A stretch of DNA of 64,000 nt from the NCBI GenBank assembly GCA_002483105.1, contig DLHG01000013.1:558001-622000 (forward strand). Direction: 5' to 3'. This DNA is from Bacteroidetes bacterium UBA7674. GTDB lineage: Bacteria; Bacteroidota; Bacteroidia; Chitinophagales; Chitinophagaceae. Positions 54,404 through 63,743 of this stretch are shown in pieces. The notes beneath the pieces were generated by a model. That model did not search any database and was not told the origin of the DNA. It worked only from the letters and a program-made list of their open reading frames with translations. The position numbers and the translations under genes were made by a program. Numbering within the stretch: position 1 is the first letter of the stretch; each line of letters begins with the position of its first letter.

Positions 54404-57250
54404 ATGTATTTAATATCTAAATGTGTACTGCGCCGTGCATTGGCGGTAGTTGCCCTGGTGGCTGCCGGTAGCGGTTTAGTGTCTGCGCAGGACATGACAA
54501 CAAAGTTGCCGACCGACCCTAAAGTAATAAAGGGGAAATTCGCGAACGGTTTAACTTATTACATCCGTCCGAATAACAAGCCGGAACAAAAAGTAGAACT
54601 CCGCCTGATGGTACAAGTGGGTTCTATAGTAGAAGAAGACAACCAGAGAGGCCTTGCTCACTTTATGGAGCACATGAACTTTAATGGTACCAAGAATTTC
54701 CAGAAGAATGAACTGGTAAACTACCTGCAACAAATAGGTGTGGAGTTCGGAGCTGATCTGAACGCTTACACAGGTTTTGACCAGACAGTATATATACTAC
54801 CAATACCAACAGATAAGCCGGGCAACCTTGATAAAGGTTTCCAGATCATCGAAGACTGGGCGCACAATGCTTTGCTTACTGATAAGGACATAGACGATGA
54901 GCGTGGTGTAGTGCTGGAAGAAAGCCGTATGGGTAAAGGAGCAGGTATGCGTATGGTGTACAAGTTCCTTCCGAAGATGGTTTCCGGCTCTAAGTATGCT
55001 GACCGTATTCCGATAGGTACAGATGATGTACTGAAGAACTTTAAGTATGAGAGGATCCGTACCTTCTACAAAGACTGGTACCGTCCTGACCTGCAAGCGG
55101 TTGCTATATCAGGAGATATAGACAGCGCTACTGCAATGGCATACCTGAAGAAACACTTTGAAGGACTGAAAAATCCTAATAAGCCAAGGCCACGTGAGTA
55201 TGAAGTGATTAAAAACAGGACTAAGCCTGAAGCTATGGTGGTGACAGATAAAGAAGCTACGGGTTCTACTATCTACACCATGTTCCCTTACAGCAAGAAG
55301 AAGAATACAACTACTCTTGCAGACTATCGTGAAGACCTGAAATCAGCTTTAGCGCAATCTATGCTGAACCGCAGGTTGAGCGAATTGTCTCAAAGTGCTA
55401 ATCCTCCTTTCGCTTACGGTGGTGTTTCTTATGATAACATGGGCCTGATCCATGGTTATGAGAACCTGAGCGGTGTTGCCGTATTTGGTGAGGAAGGTCC
55501 TGAAAAGGCATTGTTCGCATTGAACGCAGAATTGCTGCGTGCAAAACAATTCGGTTTTACTGAATCAGAACTGGAACTGTCTAAGAAAGAACTGCTGAAT
55601 AATATAGAGAAAGCATATAACGAACGCACAACAACTGAGAGCGGAAAGTATGTAGAAGAATATGTACGCAACTTTATAGACGGCGAAGCAATGCCGGGTA
55701 TAGAAAATGAGTATGCATATCATAAATCACTGCTACCGGGTATCACTGCGGCTGAACTGAGCAACCTGGTAAAAGACTGGATGAAGGATATGAATACCTT
55801 CACGCTGATCACTGCTCCTGAAGGTAAGAATCCTACAGAAGCGGAACTTCTTGCAATGGCTGACAGGAGCTACAAGCAAACTGTAACTGCCAGAGAAGAG
55901 AGCATAGTAGCAACTGAATTGATGGCCACAAAGCCAATTGCAGGTAAAGTAGTAAGTAAGCAAGCTGAAGCTGACTTCAATGCTACCACCTACACACTGG
56001 CCAACGGTGTGAAAGTGACGGTAAAGAAGACAGACTTCAAAAGCGATGAGATACTGTTTAAAGGTGTAAAGAAAGGTGGTGCCGGTCAATATGGTGTAGC
56101 TGATAAGCAAAACGTAACTTTTGCTCCTAACCTCGTGGAAGAAATGGGCATAGGCCAGTTTAGCCCTACAGACCTTGAAAAAGTGCTTGCAGGCAAGACT
56201 GTAGAAATGAGCACTGATATAGGTTCTGCCAGCAATGAAATAAGCGGTAAGAGTAATGTAAGGGATTTTGAAACTATGTTGCAGACAGCTTACCTGTATA
56301 TGCAGAAGCCACGTAGGGATGAAGCGTTGTTCGCGGCTTTCAAAAGCAAGATGAATATGCAGCTGAAATTTATTGCTGCAAACCCACAAGTAGCATTCTC
56401 TGATACCACAGTGAAGACCATGTATGGCAACAACCCATTGGCGCCAATGGCTGTTCCTAAAATGGAAGACCTGGAGAAGATAGACATGAACCGTGCAATG
56501 GATATATACTCTAACGAACTTGGTTCTGCAGATGGATACCACTTCTTTATAGTAGGTAATGTAGATGAGGCAACTCTTGTACCGCTGATAGAAACATACC
56601 TGGGCGGCCTTCCTAAATCAGGAAGAGTACCGGTAATAAAGGATAACGGCCTTAGGCCACAACCGGGCGAACTGAAATTCAAAAAAGGTAAAGAAAAACA
56701 AAGCCTTATCATTTCAGGTTTCTTCGGCGAACTTCCTTACTCTGAAGACATGGGCCTGCAAGCCCAAGCACTTGCTGAGATCATGAACATTAAAGTGATA
56801 GAAGAGCTTCGTGAAAAACTGGGTAATATCTACTCAGGTGGTTTCCGTGCATCTGTAGAAAAAGAGCCTTATGAGCACTACAGCATACTGATGTCATTGC
56901 CATGTGGTCCTGAGAATGTAGAGAAACTTTTATCTGCTGCACAAGTAGAGATGAACAACCTGAAGGAAAGAGGCCCCAGCGCTGCTGACCTGGAAAAAGT
57001 GAAGACACAGTGGGCAGAAAAACACCGTACTAACCTGAAGGAGAATGACTACTGGAGTGGTAAGATGGAAAGTGTTCTTTTCTGGGGAAGAGATAAGAAA
57101 ACAGTGTTTGACTACGACAAGTGGATCGCTTCTGTAACTGCTGCTGATATTCAAAAAACAGCTAAGTTGCTGCTGGATAACAAGAAGAGGTTTACTTCTG
57201 TACTGTATCCTGAAACGTTCAATACTGACGGAACAAGGAACGCGCACTAG
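54404..57250 (+). CDS. M16 family (pitrilysin-type) zinc protease
   Basis: A 948-residue exported protease, start ATG 54404 (MYLISKCVLRRALAVVALVA); an upstream start ten codons earlier is unlikely. The signal peptide ends near VSAQD. It has the inverted zinc motif AHFMEHMNFNGTKNF (His86, Glu89, His90) and a downstream Glu in ERGVVLEESR. A second half-domain (about 540-948, FNATTYTLANGVKVTVKKTD) lacks the HxxEH motif, as is usual. It is a large periplasmic metalloprotease. Gene ends are clear; the downstream region carries a terminator and word repeats. Confidence 0.93.
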   Translation: MYLISKCVLRRALAVVALVAAGSGLVSAQDMTTKLPTDPKVIKGKFANGLTYYIRPNNKPEQKVELRLMVQVGSIVEEDNQRGLAHFMEHMNFNGTKNFQKNELVNYLQQIGVEFGADLNAYTGFDQTVYILPIPTDKPGNLDKGFQIIEDWAHNALLTDKDIDDERGVVLEESRMGKGAGMRMVYKFLPKMVSGSKYADRIPIGTDDVLKNFKYERIRTFYKDWYRPDLQAVAISGDIDSATAMAYLKKHFEGLKNPNKPRPREYEVIKNRTKPEAMVVTDKEATGSTIYTMFPYSKKKNTTTLADYREDLKSALAQSMLNRRLSELSQSANPPFAYGGVSYDNMGLIHGYENLSGVAVFGEEGPEKALFALNAELLRAKQFGFTESELELSKKELLNNIEKAYNERTTTESGKYVEEYVRNFIDGEAMPGIENEYAYHKSLLPGITAAELSNLVKDWMKDMNTFTLITAPEGKNPTEAELLAMADRSYKQTVTAREESIVATELMATKPIAGKVVSKQAEADFNATTYTLANGVKVTVKKTDFKSDEILFKGVKKGGAGQYGVADKQNVTFAPNLVEEMGIGQFSPTDLEKVLAGKTVEMSTDIGSASNEISGKSNVRDFETMLQTAYLYMQKPRRDEALFAAFKSKMNMQLKFIAANPQVAFSDTTVKTMYGNNPLAPMAVPKMEDLEKIDMNRAMDIYSNELGSADGYHFFIVGNVDEATLVPLIETYLGGLPKSGRVPVIKDNGLRPQPGELKFKKGKEKQSLIISGFFGELPYSEDMGLQAQALAEIMNIKVIEELREKLGNIYSGGFRASVEKEPYEHYSILMSLPCGPENVEKLLSAAQVEMNNLKERGPSAADLEKVKTQWAEKHRTNLKENDYWSGKMESVLFWGRDKKTVFDYDKWIASVTAADIQKTAKLLLDNKKRFTSVLYPETFNTDGTRNAH

Positions 57251-57388
57251 TTGGTTGATTAGTTGACTAGTTTATTGGTTAATTAGTTATTGATTTATAT
57301 ATTATAAAGGGAGCGATGGTCGCTCCCTTTATCGTTTGAGGAAATAATAAAATAAAAGCCTCTCCCACTAGGGAGAGGCTTTTATTTT
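57251..57388. repeat. TTGGTTGATTAGTTG words and two terminators
   Basis: 57251-57296: GTTGGTTGATTAGTTGACTA word repeat right after the M16 stop. 57306-57333: AAAGGGAGCGA / TCGCTCCCTTT stem. 57354-57388: AAAAGCCTCTCCC / GGGAGAGGCTTTT stem, T-rich on both sides; it serves both convergent genes. Confidence 0.75.
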
Positions 57389-57412
57389 ATTACTAAGCCC
57401 CTATAAAAAATC

Positions 57413-59062
57413 TTAAGCCGGTATGATGATGGTGAATGTTGCGCCTACGCCCGGTTCGCCTTTTGCATAGATAATGCCACCGTGGTTTTCCGCTACTTTC
57501 TTGCAGATAGAAAGGCCGATGCCTGTACCTTCATATTCGTTCTGACCATGCAAGCGCTGGAATATGCTGAATATCTTCTCTGCATATTCATTGTCGAAAC
57601 CGATGCCATTGTCGGAGAAGCTAATGCATATGTATTTTTTGCCCTTGACTAACTTGTGTTCTTCAACCTCCTCCGGTGAAACGTGGCAGGATGATATTTT
57701 TATTTCAGGAGCAACGCCTTTACGTGTGAACTTAAGAGAGTTGTTGATCAGGTTCTGGAAAAGCTGTCTGAATTGTGCGGGAACGATCTCCGCTTCAGGC
57801 AGGTCATCTACCGTTATTTTGGCTTTACTGTCTTCTATTTTATGTTCCAGCCTTTGTATGGCTTCGGTTACTGTTTTTTTCAGGCTATATGTTTCGAATG
57901 CCTTATTGCCTGAGATGGTGGATATTGTCAGCAGATCGCTGATCATTGTCTGCATCCTGAGGCCTGCGTCAGAGATCTTATTGAGATAGGATTTTCCTTC
58001 TTCTGAGAGAATATTACTTTGAGACCTAAGTAACAATCCACTAAACGTAGTGATCTTCCTTAGTGGTTCTTTTAAGTCGTGGCTGGTGATATAGGCGTAA
58101 TCTTGCAGGTTGTTGTTAGAGCGTTGCAGCTCCTGGTTCTTCTCATGCAATACGTTCTCGTAATTCTTTTCCTTTGTTACATCCTGCATAGTGCCGTATA
58201 GCTGGGTGACGTTGCCGTCAGCATCCAGTTTTACTTCAGCATGTGCATAGAGGTTCTTTACTACTCCTGCTTTGGTAATTATCCTGAAGTAGTATTCCTG
58301 TGGTTCGTGGGTTTCTTTAAGTTTGGCTATATGAGCTTCGATATGTTCATTGTCATCCGGATGACGGAAACTTATGTAGTCTTTTCGTAACATACTTCCA
58401 TCAACTTTTTCCTCGTCGTATATCCGGAACATTTCATCACTCCATATCACCTGGTCGGTATCCATATTCCAATACCAGTTGCCGATATGTGCCATTGCCT
58501 GTGCCTGCTGATAGAGTTTCTGGCTCTCCTGCAGGTCATCGAGTATTTTTTGTTCTTTTCGTTTGAGTAGTTTGAAATATAAGTTGGTGGAGAGATTGAT
58601 CGATTCTGTATCGAAGATGTCAATTTCTTTAACTATCTCTATTATTTCAAAAGGATCGGTAGTGTATAGCGGCAACAGACCCAGCATAGCTTTTTTCCTG
58701 ATGAACGTACCTATGGTAATATCCTCCATAGCAATATCCTCATTGGAAATGATGCCGAGTTGATCTTCTTCCCATTTTTTGAGCCCTTCGTTCAGATGCT
58801 CGCGTAGTATATTTTTTTCTACATTTTCGAGGAATTCCCCATGCCCCTGTATGGTCAATTCGAGCAACTGCTCCTCCGGCAGATGAGCAATGAGCTTCAT
58901 AATAGGTATGTCTGCTTCGCGGGAAAGGGAGAGTAGATTTTTAGCATATGTGACCATGTGGTGCTCACGTATGAACGCGGCAAATGCAGGCCAATGGCTG
59001 AAATTGAGGGATTCTTTTATAATATCAGGCTCCAAAATATCTACTAAAGGGGTCTCTTGCAT
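57413..59062 (-). CDS. PAS sensor histidine kinase with an unassigned N-terminal domain
   Basis: A 549-residue soluble kinase. The first 180 residues form an all-helical domain without membrane segments (LNFSHWPAFAAFIREHHMVT, LSLSREADIPIMKLIAHLPE, ILREHLNEGLKKWEEDQL) that I cannot assign. A coiled coil and PAS/PAC follow (about 185-298, AHIGNWYWNMDTDQVIWSDE ... QLYGTMQDVTKE). HisKA has phospho-acceptor His328 in YITSHDLKEPLRKI. HATPase_c shows FQNLINNSLKFTR, SFSDNGIGFDNEYAEKIFSI and GTGIGLSICKKVAENHGG. No regulator is adjacent. Confidence 0.9.
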   Translation of the reverse strand: MQETPLVDILEPDIIKESLNFSHWPAFAAFIREHHMVTYAKNLLSLSREADIPIMKLIAHLPEEQLLELTIQGHGEFLENVEKNILREHLNEGLKKWEEDQLGIISNEDIAMEDITIGTFIRKKAMLGLLPLYTTDPFEIIEIVKEIDIFDTESINLSTNLYFKLLKRKEQKILDDLQESQKLYQQAQAMAHIGNWYWNMDTDQVIWSDEMFRIYDEEKVDGSMLRKDYISFRHPDDNEHIEAHIAKLKETHEPQEYYFRIITKAGVVKNLYAHAEVKLDADGNVTQLYGTMQDVTKEKNYENVLHEKNQELQRSNNNLQDYAYITSHDLKEPLRKITTFSGLLLRSQSNILSEEGKSYLNKISDAGLRMQTMISDLLTISTISGNKAFETYSLKKTVTEAIQRLEHKIEDSKAKITVDDLPEAEIVPAQFRQLFQNLINNSLKFTRKGVAPEIKISSCHVSPEEVEEHKLVKGKKYICISFSDNGIGFDNEYAEKIFSIFQRLHGQNEYEGTGIGLSICKKVAENHGGIIYAKGEPGVGATFTIIIPA

Positions 59063-59162
59063 GGCCGTGCCTAAGGTTTGTAACCCTGATCGGGCGTTTC
59101 ATTAGTCCCTTATTTACATAAAAAGTGTGCCAACGTAGTCTAATTGGTTGATATACAAAGGG

Positions 59163-59194
59163 AAACGCCCCCGGATCAAAGTCCGCGGGCGTTT
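59163..59194 (-). terminator. terminator of recA
   Basis: AAACGCCCCCGGA / TCCGCGGGCGTTT hairpin with a six-base loop and one mismatched position on each side, 28 bases after the recA stop. Confidence 0.7.
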
Positions 59195-59222
59195 CCTATT
59201 TGTAGTTTTATCTGAAAGTTAA

Positions 59223-60218
59223 TTATTCTGCAGGTTGCAGTGCCGCCCTGATGCGACCTTCTACTTCTTCCATTACCTCAGGGTTGTCGTTGAGGAATGC
59301 TTTTACGGCATCGCGGCCCTGGCCTATCTTGCTTTCGCCATAGCTGAACCAGCTACCGCTTTTTTGCAGGATATTGAGCTCTACGCCCATGTCTATGATC
59401 TCGCCGACCTTGCTGATACCCTCACCAAAGATGATATCGAACTCTACCTGGCGGAATGGGGGAGCAACCTTGTTCTTTACCACTTTTACACGGGTACGGT
59501 TACCATTTGCTACATCGCCATCTTTTATCTGTGCGATACGACGGATATCCAGACGTACGGAAGCATAGAACTTAAGGGCGTTACCACCGGTAGTGGTTTC
59601 AGGGTTACCGAACATTACACCTATTTTCTCACGGAGCTGATTGATGAATATGCAGCAGCAACCTGTGCGGTTGATAGTAGCAGTCAGCTTACGCAAAGCC
59701 TGGCTCATCAAACGCGCTTGCAGACCCATTTTGCTTTCACCCATTTCACCTTCCAACTCGGCCTTTGGTACAAGAGCGGCCACTGAATCTATCACCACAA
59801 CATCTATCGCACCGCTGGAGATCAGGCGATCGGCTATTTCAAGCGCCTGCTCGCCATAGTCGGGTTGAGAAATGATAAGATTATCTACATCTACACCCAG
59901 CTTACGAGCATAAGAAGCGTCGAATGCGTGCTCCGCATCTATGATAGCGCAGATGCCGCCTTTCTTTTGTGCTTCTGCAATAGTGTGTATGGCTATTGTT
60001 GTTTTACCTGAAGATTCCGGGCCGTATATTTCGATGACCCTGCCGCGCGGGAAACCACCTACACCGAGCGCTACATCCAGTCCGAGAGAGCCGGTGCTGA
60101 TGGTCTCTATTGCGACCTTTTGCTTGTCGCCCAGCATCATTACCGATCCTTTGCCATAATCCTTTTCTATTTTGTCAAGAGCTAACTTGAGCACCTTCAT
60201 TTTGTCGTCTACTGCCAT
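59223..60218 (-). CDS. recA: recombinase A
   Basis: A 331-residue RecA with all usual motifs: Walker A IYGPESSGKTT (Gly66-Thr74), Walker B VVVIDSVAALVPKAE, the NQLREKIGVMFGNPETTTGG L2-loop region and LKFYASVRLDIRR. It forms ATP-dependent filaments on single-stranded DNA for recombination and the SOS response. The acidic C-terminal tail is short (NPEVMEEVEGRIRAALQPAE). It is transcribed alone, with its own promoter; no LexA-type box was recognised in the upstream bases examined. Confidence 0.98.
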   Translation of the reverse strand: MAVDDKMKVLKLALDKIEKDYGKGSVMMLGDKQKVAIETISTGSLGLDVALGVGGFPRGRVIEIYGPESSGKTTIAIHTIAEAQKKGGICAIIDAEHAFDASYARKLGVDVDNLIISQPDYGEQALEIADRLISSGAIDVVVIDSVAALVPKAELEGEMGESKMGLQARLMSQALRKLTATINRTGCCCIFINQLREKIGVMFGNPETTTGGNALKFYASVRLDIRRIAQIKDGDVANGNRTRVKVVKNKVAPPFRQVEFDIIFGEGISKVGEIIDMGVELNILQKSGSWFSYGESKIGQGRDAVKAFLNDNPEVMEEVEGRIRAALQPAE

Positions 60219-60252
60219 TTTCTTTCTTTTTATATAATTATCTAATCGGTTA

Positions 60253-60260
60253 CAAATTTA
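60253..60260 (-). promoter_or_regulatory. recA promoter -7 element
   Basis: On the minus strand TAAATTTG matches TAnnTTTG exactly, 34 bases before the ATG. No TTTG is found at the expected -33 position. Confidence 0.4.
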
Positions 60261-60389
60261 CTGAAAAAGCGAGGCTGTATTTGAAAAGATATACACAGCT
60301 TGTACTGTTTTTGTGCCTTACTGCTTCTGTAAAGTAAAGGTATATAGCGGGGTGGAAATATCACTGTAAATGTGGATATCTTATGGGGG

Positions 60390-60545
60390 ATTGCCCCCTA
60401 GCCCCCTAAAGGGGGAATATGGTATGTAATGTTCGCGTCCATCGGACACCCCTCTTAAAAACAGCCCGCCCGGATGAACTATCCGTTCGGAGGGAGGGGA
60501 TAGATTGCCTTTCGCAAGTATGTCGGGTGGTAACACCCGACAGCA
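60390..60545. repeat. repeats in the recA upstream gap
   Basis: The 458-base gap 60219-60676 has no gene. 60390-60420 is the short C/G-block form (CCCCCTAGCCCCCTAAAGGG GG in plus). 60445-60500 is a degenerate double-hairpin (CACCCCTCTT ... GGAGGGAGGGG). TGTCGGGTGG-TAA-CACCCGACA near 60.52 kb is a hairpin like that at 28.26 kb. The last 100 bases before 60677 are AT-rich and presumably hold the promoter. Confidence 0.6.
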
Positions 60546-60676
60546 CGGGAAGTATGGGAGTCATTAACCTGCGGTTAGCGGAAATGTTAAGAACGGTGCT
60601 AATACACTTAAAAAAGCTTAATTGTCTTTTTGCACTGGTATGAATCAGGTAGGTTTGTTGTATCATAAAGAGTTCT

Positions 60677-62080
60677 ATGCAAAGACTTGTAGTATTTATC
60701 GCTATCATATTACTTTCTTATACTGCACAGGGGCAGATATCCTTTAAAAAGGTCTATGGTATAGACTCTCTCTACGAACAGGGTAGTGCCGTAGTACAAG
60801 CTGACGATAGTGGCTACTATGTGGCCGGGTATAAATGGATAAATGGTGGCTATACCGTTCTGGGTTCGCTGCTGCGTACGGATAAATACGGCAATGAAGT
60901 GTGGACCAAATATTATTCGGTAACAGGCGTTAGTTCGTTGCAACTGGACCATCTTATATGGACATCGGATGGTAATATCGTAATGACAGGGCAGGCGTAT
61001 TATAACGTAAACGACTTTGACGCTTACTTAGCCAAAGTAGATACCGCGGGGAATTTGCTTTGGGAAAAATTGTATGGCGGCCTGTACAGGCAGAGAGGAA
61101 GTTGCGTGCAGGAAACCTTTGATAAAGGACTGGTGATATGTGGCTATACCGACAGCATGACCGCTATGCCGCCTGCGCTGTATGTGATAAGGACGGACAG
61201 CCTTGGCGATTCCCTGTGGACGAAGAGTTACTTTAACGGAATGGAACATTTTGGGTATGCTATACAGCAAATGAGCGATAGTGGTTTTGCGATAGCGGGA
61301 AGTATCAAGGTGACTTCAAATGCCCCCAGTACTGCTTATATAGTGAGGATAAACAAAAACGGCGATACACTATGGACCAACCCGATAGAGCAGTTGGCAA
61401 CGGTAAGCGCAGCCTATGACCTGGTGGTAACACCCAATGATCATATTGTGTTCACAGGTAGTATAATGCTGGCGGGGCCTTGTGATAAACCTATACTTGC
61501 AGAATTGGACGGAGCAGGCGGGATAGTATGGAACGAACAATATAATGACGGCCCATGCGGTTCATCGTATGCTTTGGTTAAAACAACGGATGGTGGGTAT
61601 GTGCTTGGCGGGAGAGATTCCGTTGGTGATTTCTATATAATAAAAGTTGACAACGTTGGTGCGCAGCAATGGTTCACGAAAGTAGATACAACCTACTCCG
61701 ACTGGAGTTATGATATTGCGCAGACCTCTGATGGTGGATATATAATAGCGGGTGCTTCTGTTCATGACAGCACCAACTGGTCGAATACGGCGCTGGTGAA
61801 GCTGGATGCTAATGGTGTGCTTTCTACAACGCAAGTTGCTGCGAATGTAAATAGCGGTTTCGTTATTTATCCTAATCCGGGAAAGGATGTTATGTATATA
61901 GACAATAAGACGAATAACAAGTTGCTCTCTGTGCAGTTGTATGACTTTACAGGTAAGCTTGTGAGGAACTATACGGGTGCGTGTAGTAGTGTTGACGTTA
62001 GTGAGTTGAGTAGGGGTATGTATTTGTTACAGCTTAGTACGGCTGGTGGTGTGGTGAATGAGAAGCTGGTGGTGGAGTAG
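60677..62080 (+). CDS. T9SS-sorted beta-propeller protein
   Basis: A 467-residue secreted protein. The signal peptide (LVVFIAIILLSYTAQG) precedes six or seven repeats of about 50 residues with the pattern DGGY..AG or SGF..AG followed by LVK.D..G...W (DDSGYYVAGYKW, LLRTDKYGNEVWTKYY, YLAKVDTAGNLLWEKLYGG, YIVRINKNGDTLWTNPI, TSDGGYIIAGASV), a propeller blade type common in Bacteroidota secreted proteins. A T9SS type A sorting domain ends it (VIYPNPGKDVMYIDNKTNNK ... RGMYLLQLSTAGG). The binding target is unknown. Confidence 0.9.
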   Translation: MQRLVVFIAIILLSYTAQGQISFKKVYGIDSLYEQGSAVVQADDSGYYVAGYKWINGGYTVLGSLLRTDKYGNEVWTKYYSVTGVSSLQLDHLIWTSDGNIVMTGQAYYNVNDFDAYLAKVDTAGNLLWEKLYGGLYRQRGSCVQETFDKGLVICGYTDSMTAMPPALYVIRTDSLGDSLWTKSYFNGMEHFGYAIQQMSDSGFAIAGSIKVTSNAPSTAYIVRINKNGDTLWTNPIEQLATVSAAYDLVVTPNDHIVFTGSIMLAGPCDKPILAELDGAGGIVWNEQYNDGPCGSSYALVKTTDGGYVLGGRDSVGDFYIIKVDNVGAQQWFTKVDTTYSDWSYDIAQTSDGGYIIAGASVHDSTNWSNTALVKLDANGVLSTTQVAANVNSGFVIYPNPGKDVMYIDNKTNNKLLSVQLYDFTGKLVRNYTGACSSVDVSELSRGMYLLQLSTAGGVVNEKLVVE

Positions 62081-62111
62081 ATTGCACATTAATCTGGTGT
62101 TATCTGTCCGC

Positions 62112-62431
62112 GTTGTCGTTACTTTTCTTTTGCTCCGCTCCCGATATGCATCGGGACAGGCGCCAGAAAAGTAACAAAAGAAAAGCCGGCCCTACGCCAT
62201 GCGGGTGATTCGTTAGTTAATATCTTTTCAAAGGAACTCATGAGTCGCTGCGCTTGTTTGCCGGGCTCGGGGGCCAACGCTGCGTGTTATGTTGAGTTGC
62301 GTAGTCCTCTATTCAGCCGTGCGCTGGTTTCCTGACCACGCTGAAGTGCCGCTGTCGTCTGCATCAAGTTGTTTAAGCTTTAAATCGCTATTCAGATTCC
62401 TTCTGGCAGGAAAAGGCGCAGTCTTAGTTCT
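62112..62431. repeat. long dispersed repeat, copy B (inverted relative to copy A)
   Basis: Inverse of 24293-24504 with an extra segment of about 105 bases inserted after GAAGGAATC. The left end can fold: TTACTTTTCT pairs with AGAAAAGTAA and CCCGAT with ATCGGG inside. The 411-base gap 62081-62491 contains no gene. Confidence 0.8.
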
Positions 62432-62491
62432 ATGCTATTGCAGCTTGATGCACCTTTTAAGAAGATAAATCAAAGTGGTGGTGGAGTAATG

Positions 62492-62800
62492 TTATTGTGC
62501 GAAGAAAGAGACTGAATCATTTTGCGCGTCCCAATCATCAACGTAATACAGGAAGATGGTTTTGCCTTCGGTGAGTTCGCTGAGGGCGGCTTCGTCGTTG
62601 TATTTAGCAGGTTCTGCTTTTTTGGTGATGGCCGGTGTCTTGGCATTCAGCTTTAGAGAGGTGGCAATGCGGTTATCGCCCCAGAAATAGTATTTATCAC
62701 TTTTAGGAATTGGGTCGTGGGGCTTAGTGATCTTTAATATATCGGGAGCCTCATAGCTGATGGCGGTGAGGCGGAGGGGATTTTCCGGAGTGTTTTCCAT
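62492..62800 (-). CDS. small cytosolic hypothetical protein
   Basis: A 102-residue protein without signal peptide or membrane segment: ENTPENPLRLTAISYEAPDI, ITKPHDPIPKSDKYYFWGDN, then a helical KYNDEAALSELTEGK and a closing YYVDDWDAQNDSVSFFAQ. It looks like a small beta-rich domain. It has a good ATG and no overlap with other genes; no family is recognised. Confidence 0.6.
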   Translation of the reverse strand: MENTPENPLRLTAISYEAPDILKITKPHDPIPKSDKYYFWGDNRIATSLKLNAKTPAITKKAEPAKYNDEAALSELTEGKTIFLYYVDDWDAQNDSVSFFAQ

Positions 62801-62856
62801 AGTGGTAGTTTTTAACCGGGATTTTTTGGGAATAACCGATCATCCCGGTTTTGCAG

Positions 62857-63078
62857 TTATTTCAGTTCACACTGGTAGCCATCAGGTACACCAGATGGAT
62901 TGCTGTATTGTTCGCATTCCTGCTTTGCCAGCTTCCTTGATTTCTCTGATACAGGGATGTCCTGGCAACCCCCGGCAAGTCCGCCGCAGCATTGACAGTT
63001 GCGCTCAACACGAGTGCAAGAGCTTAGTATCAATAGGGAAGAGACAGCCAGTATAGAGAAAAGTTTAAATGCCTTCAT
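62857..63078 (-). CDS. Cys-rich mini-lipoprotein 5
   Basis: A 73-residue lipoprotein, start ATG 63078 (a second ATG precedes it by one codon). Signal peptide FKLFSILAVSSLLILSSC with lipobox ILSSC. The mature part is CTRVERNCQCCGGLAGGC, then LAKQECEQYSN and YQCELK. It keeps the Cys order of the 19-kb family but has an extra CC-GG...GC segment shared with the protein at 63349. Function unknown. Confidence 0.78.
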   Translation of the reverse strand: MKAFKLFSILAVSSLLILSSCTRVERNCQCCGGLAGGCQDIPVSEKSRKLAKQECEQYSNPSGVPDGYQCELK

Positions 63079-63081
63079 CAA

Positions 63082-63348
63082 TGCAAAATTTAGCTTTATA
63101 TAAGTTTTGATAAAAATACTATGGATTATCGGGATGACAAAGCCCGAAATGAGAAGTTTTTACTTTAACAGGCATACTTACAGCGCCCGGCCGTAGTAGC
63201 CACTGCAGGAACTGATAGCATGTCCTTATAGGGCGATGTGGGGCGATATGCAAGTGGGAAGCGAGGTACAAGTTCGCTAACGGAACCATACTAATAACGG
63301 ATGGGGGTGTATTGAAGCTTGACTAGCCTTTGTGAATGGCGAATATGG
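63082..63348. other. intergenic region without recognised content
   Basis: 267 bases between two minus-strand mini-lipoprotein genes. It has no repeat-family element and no convincing small gene; GGGCGATGTGGGGCGATATG is a short imperfect tandem. Confidence 0.5.
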
Positions 63349-63567
63349 TTAATCCAGATCGCAGGTGTAGTCGGCGCCGGTGGGTGCTTTAGCAACACAT
63401 TTTGCCTTTAGTTCAGAGTTTGAATTGGCTTGCATCACTTCGTCCCAACATCCGCCGGTGAAACCGCCGCAGCATTTGCAATTCTGTTGCACTTCTTTAT
63501 TGCTGCATGAAGGGAGGATGGTGATAGCTGATATAGCGGCAAGTAATAGTGCTTTGTTTATGCTCAT
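63349..63567 (-). CDS. Cys-rich mini-lipoprotein 6
   Basis: A 72-residue lipoprotein: signal peptide ALLLAAISAITILPSC (lipobox ILPSC), mature CSNKEVQQNCKCCGGFTG then GCWDEV, LKAKCVAKAP and a terminal YTCDLD. It is paralogous to mini-lipoprotein 5 (NCxCCGG and GC in the same places) and shares the family Cys order with the four at 19 kb. Confidence 0.78.
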   Translation of the reverse strand: MSINKALLLAAISAITILPSCSNKEVQQNCKCCGGFTGGCWDEVMQANSNSELKAKCVAKAPTGADYTCDLD

Positions 63568-63687
63568 GATATGGTTTTGAATATCGAATTTACGGAATAT
63601 CAGTGGAATTGCGCGTACCTGACATGAGCCATTGGCTTATTGTTGTCTTTGCTGTAAACTATCAGGAGTGGTAATCGTTACATACAA

Positions 63688-63722
63688 AACAAAGGAGCCC
63701 CGAATTACGGAACCCCTTTGGT
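63688..63722 (-). terminator. weak terminator hairpin
   Basis: CAAAGGAGCCCCG / CGGAACCCCTTTG is an imperfect stem 22 bases after the stop of the gene at 63744. Confidence 0.4.
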
Positions 63723-63743
63723 GTTTAACTAAGCTTGTTCTGC

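Noticed and set aside
55733..56542. 269-residue minus-strand frame inside the M16 protease gene
   Set aside because: Shadow of a strongly supported protease; cysteine/histidine-rich random composition.
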